This document shows positions 21,591-30,914 of a stretch of 64,000 bases of DNA, one piece after another. The position numbers and the translations under genes are program-made. The stretch is taken from contig JACQDB010000081.1 in NCBI GenBank assembly GCA_016201275.1, positions 1 through 64,000 of the forward strand, read 5' to 3'. The notes beneath the pieces are model-generated. The model was given only the letters and a program-made list of their open reading frames with translations, was not told the DNA's origin and ran no database searches. How positions within the stretch are numbered: the first letter of the stretch is position 1; every line of letters begins with the position of its first letter. The stretch comes from Acidobacteriota bacterium. GTDB lineage: Bacteria; Acidobacteriota; Blastocatellia; UBA7656.

Positions 21591-22070
21591 TTGAACCAAT
21601 ATCGAAAGGTGACGATTTATACGGATGGCGGGTGCATAGGCAATCCCGGCCCCGGCGGTTATGGCGTGGTTTTGTTATGCGACGGCCATCGCAAAGAATT
21701 GACGGGCGGCTTTCGCCTGACCACCAACAACCGCATGGAGATGATGGCGGCCATTGTCGGCCTGGAATCGTTGAAGCAGAAATGTCAGGTAACTTTGTAC
21801 AGCGATTCCAAATATGTCGTGGATGCCATCATGCAGGGTTGGGCGGCACGTTGGCAACAAAACGGCTGGTATCGCAACAAAAAAGAGAAAGCCTTGAATC
21901 CCGATTTATGGGAGCGCTTGCTGGCCGCTTGCCAACTGCATCAAGTTGAATTTGTCTGGGTGAAAGGTCACGCCGGAAATGTCGAGAACGAGCGTTGCGA
22001 TTATTTGAGCAAGCGCGCCGCGTATGGCAATGATTTGTCGGTTGATGAAAAGTATGAAAACGGTTCGTAA
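21591..22070 (+). CDS. rnhA: Ribonuclease HI
   Basis: RNase HI cuts the RNA strand of RNA-DNA hybrids, removing primers and R-loops. This 159-aa protein shows the complete metal-binding set: Asp in YTDGGC, Glu in NNRMEMMAA, Asp in YSDSKYV and Asp in NERCDYLSK. The WVKGHAG loop and the basic WQQNGWYRNKKEK handle of the E. coli type are also present. I place the start at the TTG five bases after AGGAG; an upstream in-frame TTG would add 20 residues not seen in the family. It follows the cyclophilin gene by about 130 bp. Confidence 0.94.
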   Translation: MNQYRKVTIYTDGGCIGNPGPGGYGVVLLCDGHRKELTGGFRLTTNNRMEMMAAIVGLESLKQKCQVTLYSDSKYVVDAIMQGWAARWQQNGWYRNKKEKALNPDLWERLLAACQLHQVEFVWVKGHAGNVENERCDYLSKRAAYGNDLSVDEKYENGS

Positions 22071-22105
22071 ACTCCATGCGACCATCAACCGCGCAGCGCG
22101 ACGAT

Positions 22106-24634
22106 TTACACCGCATTCGTCCGACGGGCTTGCGGGAAAGGGATAACCTGGTCGTTCTGCTTTTTACCAGTATCTGAATTTTTCGATTTGGCTTTATCGG
22201 AATACATAGCTTGATCGGCCACATTCATCAACGCTTCTATGGTGTTGCCATCTATCAGAAATTCGGCAGCACCGATGCTGATGCCAGCGCGTGTGGTAGA
22301 GCCGGAACTGGTCATCAAGACAAAATTTTCGACGGCGGATTTGATGCGGTCAATCATGGCGAGCGCTTCTTCTTTGGTGGTGCGCGGCAGGATGGCGATG
22401 AATTCATCCCCGGCATAGCGCCCGAAGAAATCGCAACTCCGCATCTGCGCGCTGATGATGCGCGATACCTCTTTGAGAAATTGATCGCCGACCTGATGCC
22501 CCAGCGTATCGTTAATCTGTTTGAACTTGTCCAAGTCCATCATCAGCAGAGAGAACTGCTCATCGTGGCGTTGCGCGCGGCAGGCTTCGTTCTCGAAAAC
22601 CTCCAAAATCGCCCGTAAATTGGGCAATCCGGTGAGTTTGTCGGTAAAAGCCGTAGCCTCCATCTCTTCATGATTGAGCGCGTTTAGCACGGCGTCACTG
22701 GCCAGTCGGGCAATGGATTCGACCAAGCGTATGTGTTCGAGCGAGTATTGCCCAAGCTCCGAAGAATAGAGCGCCAGCGCCCCGACCACGCCATCGTCTT
22801 TGCCCAACGGCACTACCACAGAAGTTTTGTAGTGCTGGCTTACCTGCACTTTTAAGGCGTCCAGATCAAGGCGCGGGTCGGAATTGTACATGGGTTTGTT
22901 ATTGGCATAAACCCAACCGACGATGCCAGAGCCGGATTTGATCGTATGCGAATAAAACTCTTCGCCGTGAACGCCGCGAGTTGAAGCGACACGCAGTTGT
23001 TCGCGCTCCTTGACCTTTAATAACACCAGGCTGGTCGTCGAAGGCACAATCGCTTCGACGCGTTCGAGCAAGATGGACAGGGTGTCGCGCAGAGAAAGAC
23101 TGCTGCCTACGGTTTGAGCGATTTCATAGAGGATGACCAGTTCTCTGTGCGCCGCCGAAATTTTTTCCAGAGTGCGCGCATAATCCTGTTTGGCAACCAC
23201 CGGAGTCAGATTGCCGGAAGCGCGTTCCACTTGAGCAAGCAACTCCGCGGCCTCGGCGTCATCAGGCTGTTCCAGTTGGCGCGCCGCGATCTCGGCTTCA
23301 AATTCGGGCAGATGTTTGAGAAAGATCTCGACGATGGTCGGGTCATAATTTTTTCCCGCGCCCGCCTGCAACATCTCTATGGCCTGTTGCCGCGTCATGG
23401 CTTTGCGATAGTGGCGTTTTTCCCGCACCGCGTCAAAGCAATCAATGACGCTGAGAATGCGTGCGGTCAAAGGAATCGCTTCGCCTTTGAGGCCGTCTGG
23501 ATAGCCGCTGCCATCCCAGCGTTCGTGATGATGGCGGACAACCGGCACTACCGGATAAGGAAACTTCACCTGGGTGAGGATTTCCGCGCCGACCAGAGTG
23601 TGAATCTTCATCTTTTCAAATTCGGCTTCGGTGAGTTTGCTAGGCTTATTGAGGATATAATCCGGCACCGCCAGTTTGCCGACATCGTGGAGCATGGCTC
23701 CGGCTTCGATGGCCTGAATTTCCAGTTCCGAAAGGCCGAACAATCTGGCCATGCCGCGTCCGTAAATCTTCACCCGCTGAACGTGATCGGCAGTGGTGCT
23801 GTCCTTGGCATCAATCGAGAGCGCCAGCGCCTGCACGATGGACAGATGCAATTCATTCATCTCTTCGATCTTCTGCATCTTCTCTTCGACTTTCTTGTTG
23901 TACTGCGAAATCGAATAGTAGGTAATCAGGAAAACCGGAACCGCCGCCAGCACCATCACCCAGCCGACTTGCTTGACACAGATATAGAGAAACAACGTCA
24001 ACATAGTCAGAGGGAAATAGGTCACGCCGGTCCACAGTTGGTTATCAATCCAGTGTTGGCGGATAGAGCGGTTGTAGCGCAAGCCCAAGATGATGGATAA
24101 CAGTGTGCTGTTGACCACAAAATGTATGGTGGCGGCGACCAGCAAAGGAGCCACCAGCGACAGCACCGGATAATGAAAGCCGGGGTTCGGCTGGCGCTCT
24201 TCCAGTCGCAGCATGGCGTCAAAGGAGAACGTCGCGGCCTGAAACGATAAGGCGTACATGGCCAGGGTGAAGAAATTGCTCTGCCAGCGTTTGACGGTGC
24301 GCCGCGAGGCAATCAAACCGTCTATGCCGCCGATGACGATGGCGGCGACCGGCCCTTGCAGGATCAGGAGGAGGAAGGTCAAGGCGTCGGAGAGCGAAAT
24401 CGAAAGCTGTTGTTGGCGCTTCAAACTCATGCCCGGCGTAGTGATCTGCACCGGATAGAGGCTGATGGCGACGACGCCCAGCAGAAAGAAAGCGAACTGA
24501 ATATAAGTGGGAGTTTGAAAATTGATGAGCAGTTGCTCCAGACACGCAAGCCAGAGCAGTCCGCCAATGGCAATGATTGTCCATTGAAAGATTTTGCTGT
24601 GAAAGCTGGCTTGCGGTTTGTCTTTTTTATCCAT
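22106..24634 (-). CDS. Membrane-bound HD-GYP / GAF / GGDEF c-di-GMP protein
   Basis: This 842-aa protein carries both classes of c-di-GMP enzyme. About 15-245 hold seven or eight membrane helices forming a sensor region. An HD-GYP phosphodiesterase follows (about 265-440) with LHDVGK (H316-D317) and HHERWDGSGYP (to P379). A GAF domain covers about 500-650. The C-terminal GGDEF domain has DLDKFKQINDTLGHQ and the signature AGDEF in place of GGDEF, with an RSCD inhibitory site five residues before it. AGDEF variants are active in some known cyclases, so both activities are possible. The start is uncertain: I use the ATG giving MDKKDKPQ; one 16 codons upstream is also open. The PilB-type ATPase at 15775 is a possible downstream reader. 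Confidence 0.9.
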   Translation of the reverse strand: MDKKDKPQASFHSKIFQWTIIAIGGLLWLACLEQLLINFQTPTYIQFAFFLLGVVAISLYPVQITTPGMSLKRQQQLSISLSDALTFLLLILQGPVAAIVIGGIDGLIASRRTVKRWQSNFFTLAMYALSFQAATFSFDAMLRLEERQPNPGFHYPVLSLVAPLLVAATIHFVVNSTLLSIILGLRYNRSIRQHWIDNQLWTGVTYFPLTMLTLFLYICVKQVGWVMVLAAVPVFLITYYSISQYNKKVEEKMQKIEEMNELHLSIVQALALSIDAKDSTTADHVQRVKIYGRGMARLFGLSELEIQAIEAGAMLHDVGKLAVPDYILNKPSKLTEAEFEKMKIHTLVGAEILTQVKFPYPVVPVVRHHHERWDGSGYPDGLKGEAIPLTARILSVIDCFDAVREKRHYRKAMTRQQAIEMLQAGAGKNYDPTIVEIFLKHLPEFEAEIAARQLEQPDDAEAAELLAQVERASGNLTPVVAKQDYARTLEKISAAHRELVILYEIAQTVGSSLSLRDTLSILLERVEAIVPSTTSLVLLKVKEREQLRVASTRGVHGEEFYSHTIKSGSGIVGWVYANNKPMYNSDPRLDLDALKVQVSQHYKTSVVVPLGKDDGVVGALALYSSELGQYSLEHIRLVESIARLASDAVLNALNHEEMEATAFTDKLTGLPNLRAILEVFENEACRAQRHDEQFSLLMMDLDKFKQINDTLGHQVGDQFLKEVSRIISAQMRSCDFFGRYAGDEFIAILPRTTKEEALAMIDRIKSAVENFVLMTSSGSTTRAGISIGAAEFLIDGNTIEALMNVADQAMYSDKAKSKNSDTGKKQNDQVIPFPQARRTNAV

Positions 24635-25702
24635 CGCTTCCCACTGGCGTGACGCATCAACAGAACGAAGTAGAAACGCCATGCTCTTTGATACAAAATG
24701 GTAGCGAACTCAAAACGGCGAGAAGGCGATTATCAAAGAAGGTCTTCGCATCTACATTCGGGGTGATCAACCAGAACCCACATTCCCGGTCTGAGGCCGC
24801 CACTGTTCTCGTATGAAAACCGGCACTCAGGGTTTGCTAATTCTTCAGGTTTGGTACCAGTAAACCTGTTTTACACGGCGCAACAACTCGATAGCGGTAC
24901 GATTTTTTCATTGCCTCGATTGCCCTTGGCAGAACCCTTGTGGCCTCTGCACAAAGAAAATCCTTGACTGGAAATCTGGCAAAACTCAACCTTCTGAAAC
25001 CCTCGTTTCGCGGTTGCTCCCCCGCTTTGCACCACCCCGTGCGAGCGCTTGGCGCTGGCAGTTATTTTCAGGCGTTGCCGCTTAACGGCTGGCGAGTAGA
25101 GACCGGCGTGGACATTTGCTTGTCGAACTGCAAGAGTAGAAAAATTTTTCCAGGGCAGCGGCGTCAGCCTTGCGCCTGACCTTTGCAAAGGGCGAGCGCT
25201 GATCCGAAGGAACGAGAATCCGGCGGTATCAAAAAATCTATCAGTCCATTTTGGAATTATAAAATGTAGAGTCTTCATCTCACCTCTTTCCTTACACTGT
25301 TCACACGCCTGCTGCTGGATGCTTCCCAGAAGGAGCAAATGTTGTGCCTTGTCACCAACAAGCCGCCGAAAAAATTTCTTACTTATTTTCAGGCGTTTGC
25401 CAGAAATGCGAAGGCCAACATAGCGTCAGCGCCCCATCAAATTGACCGACCATCAGCAATTTGACTGACCGTTTTTGAACTATTGTTAAGGAAAACTGTC
25501 AGTCGCTTTTGCTGTTTTCTCAGGCTGGTTGAGTGATGAAAACGCGCTTGATAGGCGGTCAAGAAATTGGTCGTTTGGGTTCCCCTCTCCCCTTGTTCGC
25601 ACCTCAACCTGAGTTTTTTCGATCTTGCTGCCGTGGTCTCAAAAGTCTTACCCACGCGGCACGGCAACCGCACAGCCGATGCAGGCCAACCCGCGTAAGT
25701 CT
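24635..25702. other. Gene-poor stretch of about 1 kb
   Basis: I find no reading frame with a recognisable family or codon pattern on either strand. Short frames on the minus strand (24871-25338 and 25437-25673) translate to Arg/Ser-rich sequences without domains. Small hairpins occur (for example GTCAGCCTTGCGCCTGAC near 25167). It may be decayed DNA or the control region of the c-di-GMP gene. Confidence 0.45.
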
Positions 25703-27778
25703 TCAGGGAACCGGTTGCATGGCGGCGGTATCATCACCATAAAAACTGGCCGAGACACGGATTTTGCCATCGCCCAACACCACGCCATCGCTCAAGATCA
25801 CCCCTTCCCCCAAGACTACGCCATCGCCCAGTACCGTGCCATCGCTCAACACTACACCTTCCCCTAAGACTACACCGCTGGCGAACACCTGGCCGGTTGC
25901 CAGATAGGTGGAAAAAGAATGCGTCAAGGCTCCCGAATTGATGCTGACGCCGCTGGTGATGAGGTTGGGGTTGTAATAGAGTTGACTGTTTTGATACCAG
26001 GTGACCCAATCCATCTCATTGGCGTTGGCATAAACTGGTTGCCATTTGGTAATCAAGGCACTGCCATACAGGAAGCAATAATTGGTGATAACACCCTGCC
26101 CCCAGACTGCTGTCTGGTTGGAAATGGTGCTGGCTTGCGGCGAGGGCAAAGCTCCGATCAACAGCGCGTCGCCATAATACAGATTTGCCAGATCGGTTCG
26201 CATCAGTTTGGCGATTCGCACAGCGCCATCTATGTTGACCTGTCCGGCTCCCTGCTCCAAGGTGTTCGCGCCATTCAACGTCTGCGCCGTATAGCAGAGA
26301 ATGGTTTTCACCAGATTGGGCGTCAGGCTCGGATTGACCTGCAACATCAAGACAACCGCGCCAGTCACAATCGGCGCGGCCATAGAAGTGCCGCTCAGAT
26401 ACATCAGTTTATCTGAGATATTTTGATAACTGCCGGTCGCCAAGGTCGGCGCGATGGAAAGAATATTATTGCCGCCGCCGATTTTACCATTGGAACGCGC
26501 CCCGATGATGCGATTGCCCGCCGCAACCAAGTCCGGCTTGATGTAGTTTTCATATTTTCGGCGACCATAAATATCCACCGAATAACTGCGCGTCGGGCCA
26601 CGCGAACTATAGGTCGTGACGACATTATCGGAACGGGCGTCGGTGCCAAAAGTATTGAGAGCGCCGACGGTAATCACGGTCGGGTCTATGGCCGGTGAGT
26701 TGATGCCGCCATAGACTTTGCGTCCCTGCGCGTCTTTGCCAAGGTTTCCGGCTGACGCTACCACCACTATGCCATTGGTAAAAGCGCTATAGACAGCGCT
26801 GCACAACGGGTCGTGAAAATGGTCATCTTTCGGAGAGGTGCCAAGACTTAAATTGATGACGCGAATATTATAGGCGGCTTTATTGGTGATGCACCAATTG
26901 ATTGCCGCCATGACATTGCAGGTGGTGCCTTGACCATTCTGATCCAGCACCGTCAAGTCCAGAAGACTGGCATTCGGCGCGATGCCACGATACGCCCCGT
27001 TGCCCACCGTGGCGCTTCCGGCAACGATGGAAGCGACGTGAGTGCCATGCCCGTAAGGGTCATTGACCGTCCCTGTGCCGGTGAAATCCTTGCGATAGAC
27101 CACACCGGCATGACCGGTGCTGGGTTTGAGCAAATTGTGGTTCTGGTCTATGCCGCTATCGAGAATCGCCACGCCTATGCCGCGCCCATCCACTGTCGTC
27201 CCCTGCACCAGAGCGCGTATATTGAGCGCTCCTTCTTCGGTCTCCAAATGACCGTTGCTGGCAGAGGCCACGGCTCTATCGGGACTGATGTAGTCAATCG
27301 CCGGATCAGCAGACAATTCCGCAAGGCGCGCCAACGGCATATCGGCAGCTACCATGCCCAAAGCGCTGAACGATCTTTTTAACTTGCCGCCCAAACCTTT
27401 GATCTTCTGGCGCACTTCATTCTTCTGATCTTCGGTGATTAGCGTCATGGCGGCCTCGCCGGTCATCGCGTCGCCAACCATCGCGGCGTTGCTCTGCGGT
27501 CTGGGCAGGCTGATGATGACCGACATTCGCGCCGATGAATCTTCCACCGATAGCGACTGCTGCTCTATAGCGAGTTGCAAATCAGGAGCGATTTTGCGTG
27601 GCGGAATTTCGGTGCTGAGAGATTGTGGTGACTCGGTTGCAAGCCAGGGAGTTTGTGAGCGGCGCGGTGTTTGCGCTATCAGACTGGCGGAGAGGCATTG
27701 AAAAACCAGGAGAAAAGTCAGGAAAACAATAACCCTTTTCCTAACCTGCTGCCAACATCCGAGGGACATACGTTTCAT
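25703..27778 (-). CDS. Secreted subtilisin-like serine protease (S8) with hexapeptide-repeat tail
   Basis: This 691-aa exported peptidase has a signal peptide (about 13-35), a propeptide domain (about 85-165) and an S8 catalytic domain. The triad is Asp207 in LDSGID, His244 in GHGTHVAS and Ser465 in SGTSMAAP, with an oxyanion-region ASAGN near 342-345. After a linker, the C terminus holds about six tandem hexapeptides of the form G-[DE]-G-V-[VI]-L / S-D-G-[TV]-V-L, encoded by 18-bp DNA repeats at about 25762-25880. Such six-residue periods form left-handed beta-helices in other proteins. AAGGAAAACCTGA precedes the ATG. The protease probably acts outside the cell; the tail may anchor it or bind a surface. 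Confidence 0.93.
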   Translation of the reverse strand: MKRMSLGCWQQVRKRVIVFLTFLLVFQCLSASLIAQTPRRSQTPWLATESPQSLSTEIPPRKIAPDLQLAIEQQSLSVEDSSARMSVIISLPRPQSNAAMVGDAMTGEAAMTLITEDQKNEVRQKIKGLGGKLKRSFSALGMVAADMPLARLAELSADPAIDYISPDRAVASASNGHLETEEGALNIRALVQGTTVDGRGIGVAILDSGIDQNHNLLKPSTGHAGVVYRKDFTGTGTVNDPYGHGTHVASIVAGSATVGNGAYRGIAPNASLLDLTVLDQNGQGTTCNVMAAINWCITNKAAYNIRVINLSLGTSPKDDHFHDPLCSAVYSAFTNGIVVVASAGNLGKDAQGRKVYGGINSPAIDPTVITVGALNTFGTDARSDNVVTTYSSRGPTRSYSVDIYGRRKYENYIKPDLVAAGNRIIGARSNGKIGGGNNILSIAPTLATGSYQNISDKLMYLSGTSMAAPIVTGAVVLMLQVNPSLTPNLVKTILCYTAQTLNGANTLEQGAGQVNIDGAVRIAKLMRTDLANLYYGDALLIGALPSPQASTISNQTAVWGQGVITNYCFLYGSALITKWQPVYANANEMDWVTWYQNSQLYYNPNLITSGVSINSGALTHSFSTYLATGQVFASGVVLGEGVVLSDGTVLGDGVVLGEGVILSDGVVLGDGKIRVSASFYGDDTAAMQPVP
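25762..25880 (-). repeat. 18-bp coding tandem repeat (hexapeptide repeat)
   Basis: About six 18-bp units within the protease gene encode alternating GDGVVL, GEGVVL and SDGTVL hexapeptides. The DNA units are near-identical (GCCATCGC and CCTTCCCC variants on the plus strand), which suggests recent expansion and possible length variation between strains. Confidence 0.8.
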
Positions 27779-28427
27779 TCAGGTTTTCCTTATTGTGCTA
27801 GGTACATCATTAAATGGAATAGTGTTCAGGGAGGCATAACCGTGCAAATGATGTGCCTTCCGACGATTACCCGATTTGGGGAAAAACGCCGTTACGTAGG
27901 GAAGGTAAGATGACGGTTTGACAGAAGCGTTCCGTCAACGATGACGGTTCGGTTGACGGAATTGCGGCATTTTGACTGATGGAATCAGTCATCTGAAACG
28001 ATTTTTTCAGCCTTTTGACGGAAGGGAGAAAGAGCATATCGGTGGGAGTTCAACGGGGCGAGAAAGGAGAGCGCGACATTGCCAATACGGATGGTGGATG
28101 AAATAACCTACAAAACTTGAGAGATTTTCCCATGCCTTGTACGGGCGACCCTGCGGTGGTCGCCCCTTCTTGAAAGCAACATGATTCCAAGGAGGGGCGA
28201 CCACCACAGGGTCGCCCGTACAGGGTTGCACTTGATTTCATCCACCATCCTAAGCAGCAAGGCAGGCCATCGCCACGTCCGTTTTTCCTGCTTGAATAGA
28301 CCGAAAAACTTTGGCGTAAGGACTTGCGTCATGCGCCATTCCACAACATCTTTGCAGCGATTTCGCCCGACTCGTAGAGCGTTTTCAAGTGCAGGCGCAA
28401 AGCCTTTGTCGCCAACCTTGCGGCCTG
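27779..28427. other. Intergenic region with hairpins and the 28089-28250 palindrome
   Basis: The 650 bp upstream of the protease contain CGTCAACGATGACGGTTCGGTTGACG and TGACTGATGGAATCAGTCA (about 27935-27995), palindromes close enough to the start to be regulatory sites. Further out lies the nested inverted repeat described separately. No gene is visible. Confidence 0.5.
28089..28250. repeat. Nested long inverted repeat, 162 bp
   Basis: The outer arms GGATGGTGGATGAAAT (28089-28104) and ATTTCATCCACCATCC (28235-28250) are perfectly complementary. Inside, TGTACGGGCGACCCTG...GGTGGTCGCCCCT pairs with AGGGGCGACCACC...AGGGTCGCCCGTACA with a loop of about 24 bases. The inner palindrome type (GGGCGACC...GGTCGCCC) is one I know as a dispersed repeat in several bacterial phyla. 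The perfect outer arms suggest a defined element. Confidence 0.8.
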
Positions 28428-29831
28428 CTATTTCTGGCTGAGGCTCTGGCGGATGCGTGCGGCATACCAGTTGGCTTTGGCGCGCACCGTGCCTTCATCC
28501 AGAGTCAAGACGCGACGATTCTGCATGACCAGCTTGCCGTTAATCATCACGGTCTCGACATCCGAGGCTTTGGTCGCATAGACCAAGTGCGAATACACAT
28601 TGTATAAAGGCGTTTGATGGACGCTGCTCATGCCGACGATAATTACATCGGCGCGTTTGCCGGTTTCCAGCGAGCCGATCTCTTGGCCCAGATGAATGGC
28701 TCGTGCGCCGCCAATCGTCGCCAGTTGCAAAGCGTCTTTGGCATTCAAGGTTCGCGGGTCTTTGGAAATCAGCTTGTGCAATTTGGCCGCCGTGTCTATC
28801 TCTTCCCACATATTCAAATCATTATTCGACGCCGCGCCATCGGTTCCCAAGCCGACATTGACTCCGGCCTTCAACATCTGTGGCACAGGAGCGGCTCCTG
28901 CAGCCAGTTTCATGTTCGATTGCGGACAATGCGCGACGCCGACTTCACGCGCCGCCAGGGTTTTAATATCGTCATCCGTAGGCCACACCATGTGCGCGGC
29001 AATCACGCGAGGGTCTAAAAAGTTCAGGCTTTCCAAATAGGCGACCGAGCTGGCCTTGTACCGCTCCATAATGGTTTTGGTTTCCGAAGGGTCTTCGGCA
29101 ACGTGAATCACCAGCGGCACGCCGAAGCGTTGCGAAAAAGCATGAGCCTGTTTCAGATGCTCGGTCGAAACCGTATAAGGCGCGTGCGGCGCGATGGCTG
29201 GAACGATGAGGGCGTGGCCTTGCCACTTCTGCACGAACTTCTCCGTATAACTCAGCGCCGCCTCCCAGGTCTTGTTGTCGGGCGCGGGGAAATCCAACAC
29301 CGTTTCGCCCAACACGGCGCGCATACCGGCGCTGGCGGTCTCTTGGGCAACGGCATCTTCAAAGTAATACATATCCACGTAAGTGGTCGTGCCGCCGCGA
29401 ATCATCTCCAGACAACCCAGTCGAGTTCCCCAACGCACGAACGCCTCATCTACGTTTTTCGCTTCGGCGGGAAAGATGTACTGGTGCAACCATTCGGGCA
29501 GCAGCAAATCGTCAGCGATGCCGCGAAACAACACCATAGGCACATGAGTATGGGTGTTGATAAGTCCCGGCATCACCACTTTGCCGTTGGCGTTGATGAT
29601 GCGTCGCGCCGTGTATTGACGGGCGATTTCAGCACTCGTGCCGACGGCAACAAGGCGTTCGCCGCGAATTGCGACCGCGCCGTTTTCAATCACCCGCGAG
29701 GCGTTATCCATCGTCACCACCGTGCCGCCGCGAATAATGGTATCCACTCGCTCTGCTGCAATCGTTTGGAAAGGCAAAGCCGTTGTCAGTAAAATAAAGG
29801 TCAACACAAAGGTTGTGATAGTCTTTTTCAA
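28428..29831 (-). CDS. Exported amidohydrolase of the MTA/SAH-deaminase type
   Basis: This 467-aa metal-dependent hydrolase resembles 5'-methylthioadenosine/S-adenosylhomocysteine deaminases and related aminohydrolases. Metal ligands are visible: H94 and H96 in NTHTHVP, a His in VIHVAED, a His in AAHMVWP and Asp in GTDGAASNN. Unlike the cytoplasmic enzymes it begins with a signal peptide (about 1-26, FILLTTALPFQTIAA). I choose the TTG start because GGAGGAGAA lies just upstream and yields a clean signal peptide. It follows the nucleoside salvage genes on the same strand, so an extracytoplasmic role in adenosine-type nucleoside breakdown is plausible but unproven. Confidence 0.85.
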   Translation of the reverse strand: MKKTITTFVLTFILLTTALPFQTIAAERVDTIIRGGTVVTMDNASRVIENGAVAIRGERLVAVGTSAEIARQYTARRIINANGKVVMPGLINTHTHVPMVLFRGIADDLLLPEWLHQYIFPAEAKNVDEAFVRWGTRLGCLEMIRGGTTTYVDMYYFEDAVAQETASAGMRAVLGETVLDFPAPDNKTWEAALSYTEKFVQKWQGHALIVPAIAPHAPYTVSTEHLKQAHAFSQRFGVPLVIHVAEDPSETKTIMERYKASSVAYLESLNFLDPRVIAAHMVWPTDDDIKTLAAREVGVAHCPQSNMKLAAGAAPVPQMLKAGVNVGLGTDGAASNNDLNMWEEIDTAAKLHKLISKDPRTLNAKDALQLATIGGARAIHLGQEIGSLETGKRADVIIVGMSSVHQTPLYNVYSHLVYATKASDVETVMINGKLVMQNRRVLTLDEGTVRAKANWYAARIRQSLSQK

Positions 29832-29989
29832 CAGTTCTCCTCCGCAAAATCTGCGCCACAATTCAAGTAAGCATGAGTTTGTTCTTTTGACCTGTACCTG
29901 AAGGTCGCTGGTTATTTCTGCGCTGGGTTTTTCTTATCCTGCACATTTCCTGCGTGTGGTGCTGGATCACTCAAAATCGGAATGGTTCT

Positions 29990-30421
29990 TTACCATATTA
30001 AGCCGATGAGGAGCAATGCTCCTGCGAAACTCAACACCATTCCACCAATCATTAAATCCTCGAGTTGGAGTCCAGCTTCAAGTACACTGATATGAGGTTT
30101 CTGAGGATTGTAGTAAACTCGTATGCAGGTTTGGGGTAGAAATCTTTGCAGGCGTTGCTTCTGAGACCGGAGAGAAGTACCTCCTTCCCGATACCGTCGA
30201 ATACGCTCTGAACGATATTCTTGTCCCTCTACAATATATCGGTATCGCACAATTGGTTCGTATATCTTCGTGCCCTCATCCAATTCTTCGCGAATCGCAA
30301 GATCATCTACCACTCCCTCAACAAAAGGCCACTTGCTGGTTTCCCATTCTAAGTAAAGCGCTACTACTGTATGCGCCAATATCAAAATACCGAAAGCGAT
30401 GAGCCTGTTCAGTTCAAACAA
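29990..30421 (-). CDS. DUF3592-type membrane protein
   Basis: This 143-aa protein has an N-terminal helix (about 8-24) and a C-terminal helix (about 124-142) around a beta-rich segment with EPIVRYRYIVEGQEYRS and YYNPQKPHISVLE, the pattern of DUF3592 proteins. Function is unknown. The start is a TTG with no clear ribosome site, so the exact N terminus is unsure. It is 40 bp downstream of cdd. Confidence 0.75.
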   Translation of the reverse strand: MFELNRLIAFGILILAHTVVALYLEWETSKWPFVEGVVDDLAIREELDEGTKIYEPIVRYRYIVEGQEYRSERIRRYREGGTSLRSQKQRLQRFLPQTCIRVYYNPQKPHISVLEAGLQLEDLMIGGMVLSFAGALLLIGLIW

Positions 30422-30461
30422 ATGATCGTCACGACAACCCTACAACTTATTCACGGTTCAA

Positions 30462-30869
30462 TCAGCCGACGCCTACCAGAAAACTGCTGTCGAAGGCTTT
30501 GGGCAATAGCTCGCGGATTTCGCATTTGGAAACGTCGCCCGACAGGTTGGCTAAAATCACTGTGGTTTCATCTGCCGCGAACTCCCAGATCATCTGCCGA
30601 CAACAGCCGCACGGCGGCGTCAGATTTTCGGTATCCACGACCACAGCGATCTTGACGATTTCGCGTGCGCCTTCACTCACGGCTTTGAAAATCGCCACGC
30701 GCTCGGCGCACACCGTCAAACTGTAGGTTGAATTTTCAATGTTGCAGCCGCTAAAGACGCGACCATCGGCGGTCAGCAGCGCCGCGCCCACTTCAAATTT
30801 GGAATACGGCGCGTGCGCTCTTTCGCGAGCTTCACCGGCTAACGCAATCAACGCTTCATCACTAATCAT
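30462..30869 (-). CDS. cdd: Cytidine deaminase
   Basis: Cdd converts cytidine and deoxycytidine to uridine forms in pyrimidine salvage. The 135-aa length is that of the small tetrameric class. The zinc site is complete: C54-A-E56 in VCAERVA and C87/C90 in PCGCCRQ; the substrate loop FSGCNIENSTY is intact. It is the third salvage gene in a run punA-udk-cdd, 45 bp behind udk, next to a nucleoside ABC transporter. Confidence 0.95.
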   Translation of the reverse strand: MISDEALIALAGEARERAHAPYSKFEVGAALLTADGRVFSGCNIENSTYSLTVCAERVAIFKAVSEGAREIVKIAVVVDTENLTPPCGCCRQMIWEFAADETTVILANLSGDVSKCEIRELLPKAFDSSFLVGVG

Positions 30870-30914
30870 AACGCCCTGCTTCTTGGCAAAAAGATTTCGC
30901 GGCGGTCCTGCGCT

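Noticed and set aside
24871-25338. 155-codon minus-strand frame in the gene-poor stretch
   Set aside because: The translation has low-quality composition and no domain; it looks like chance in non-coding DNA.
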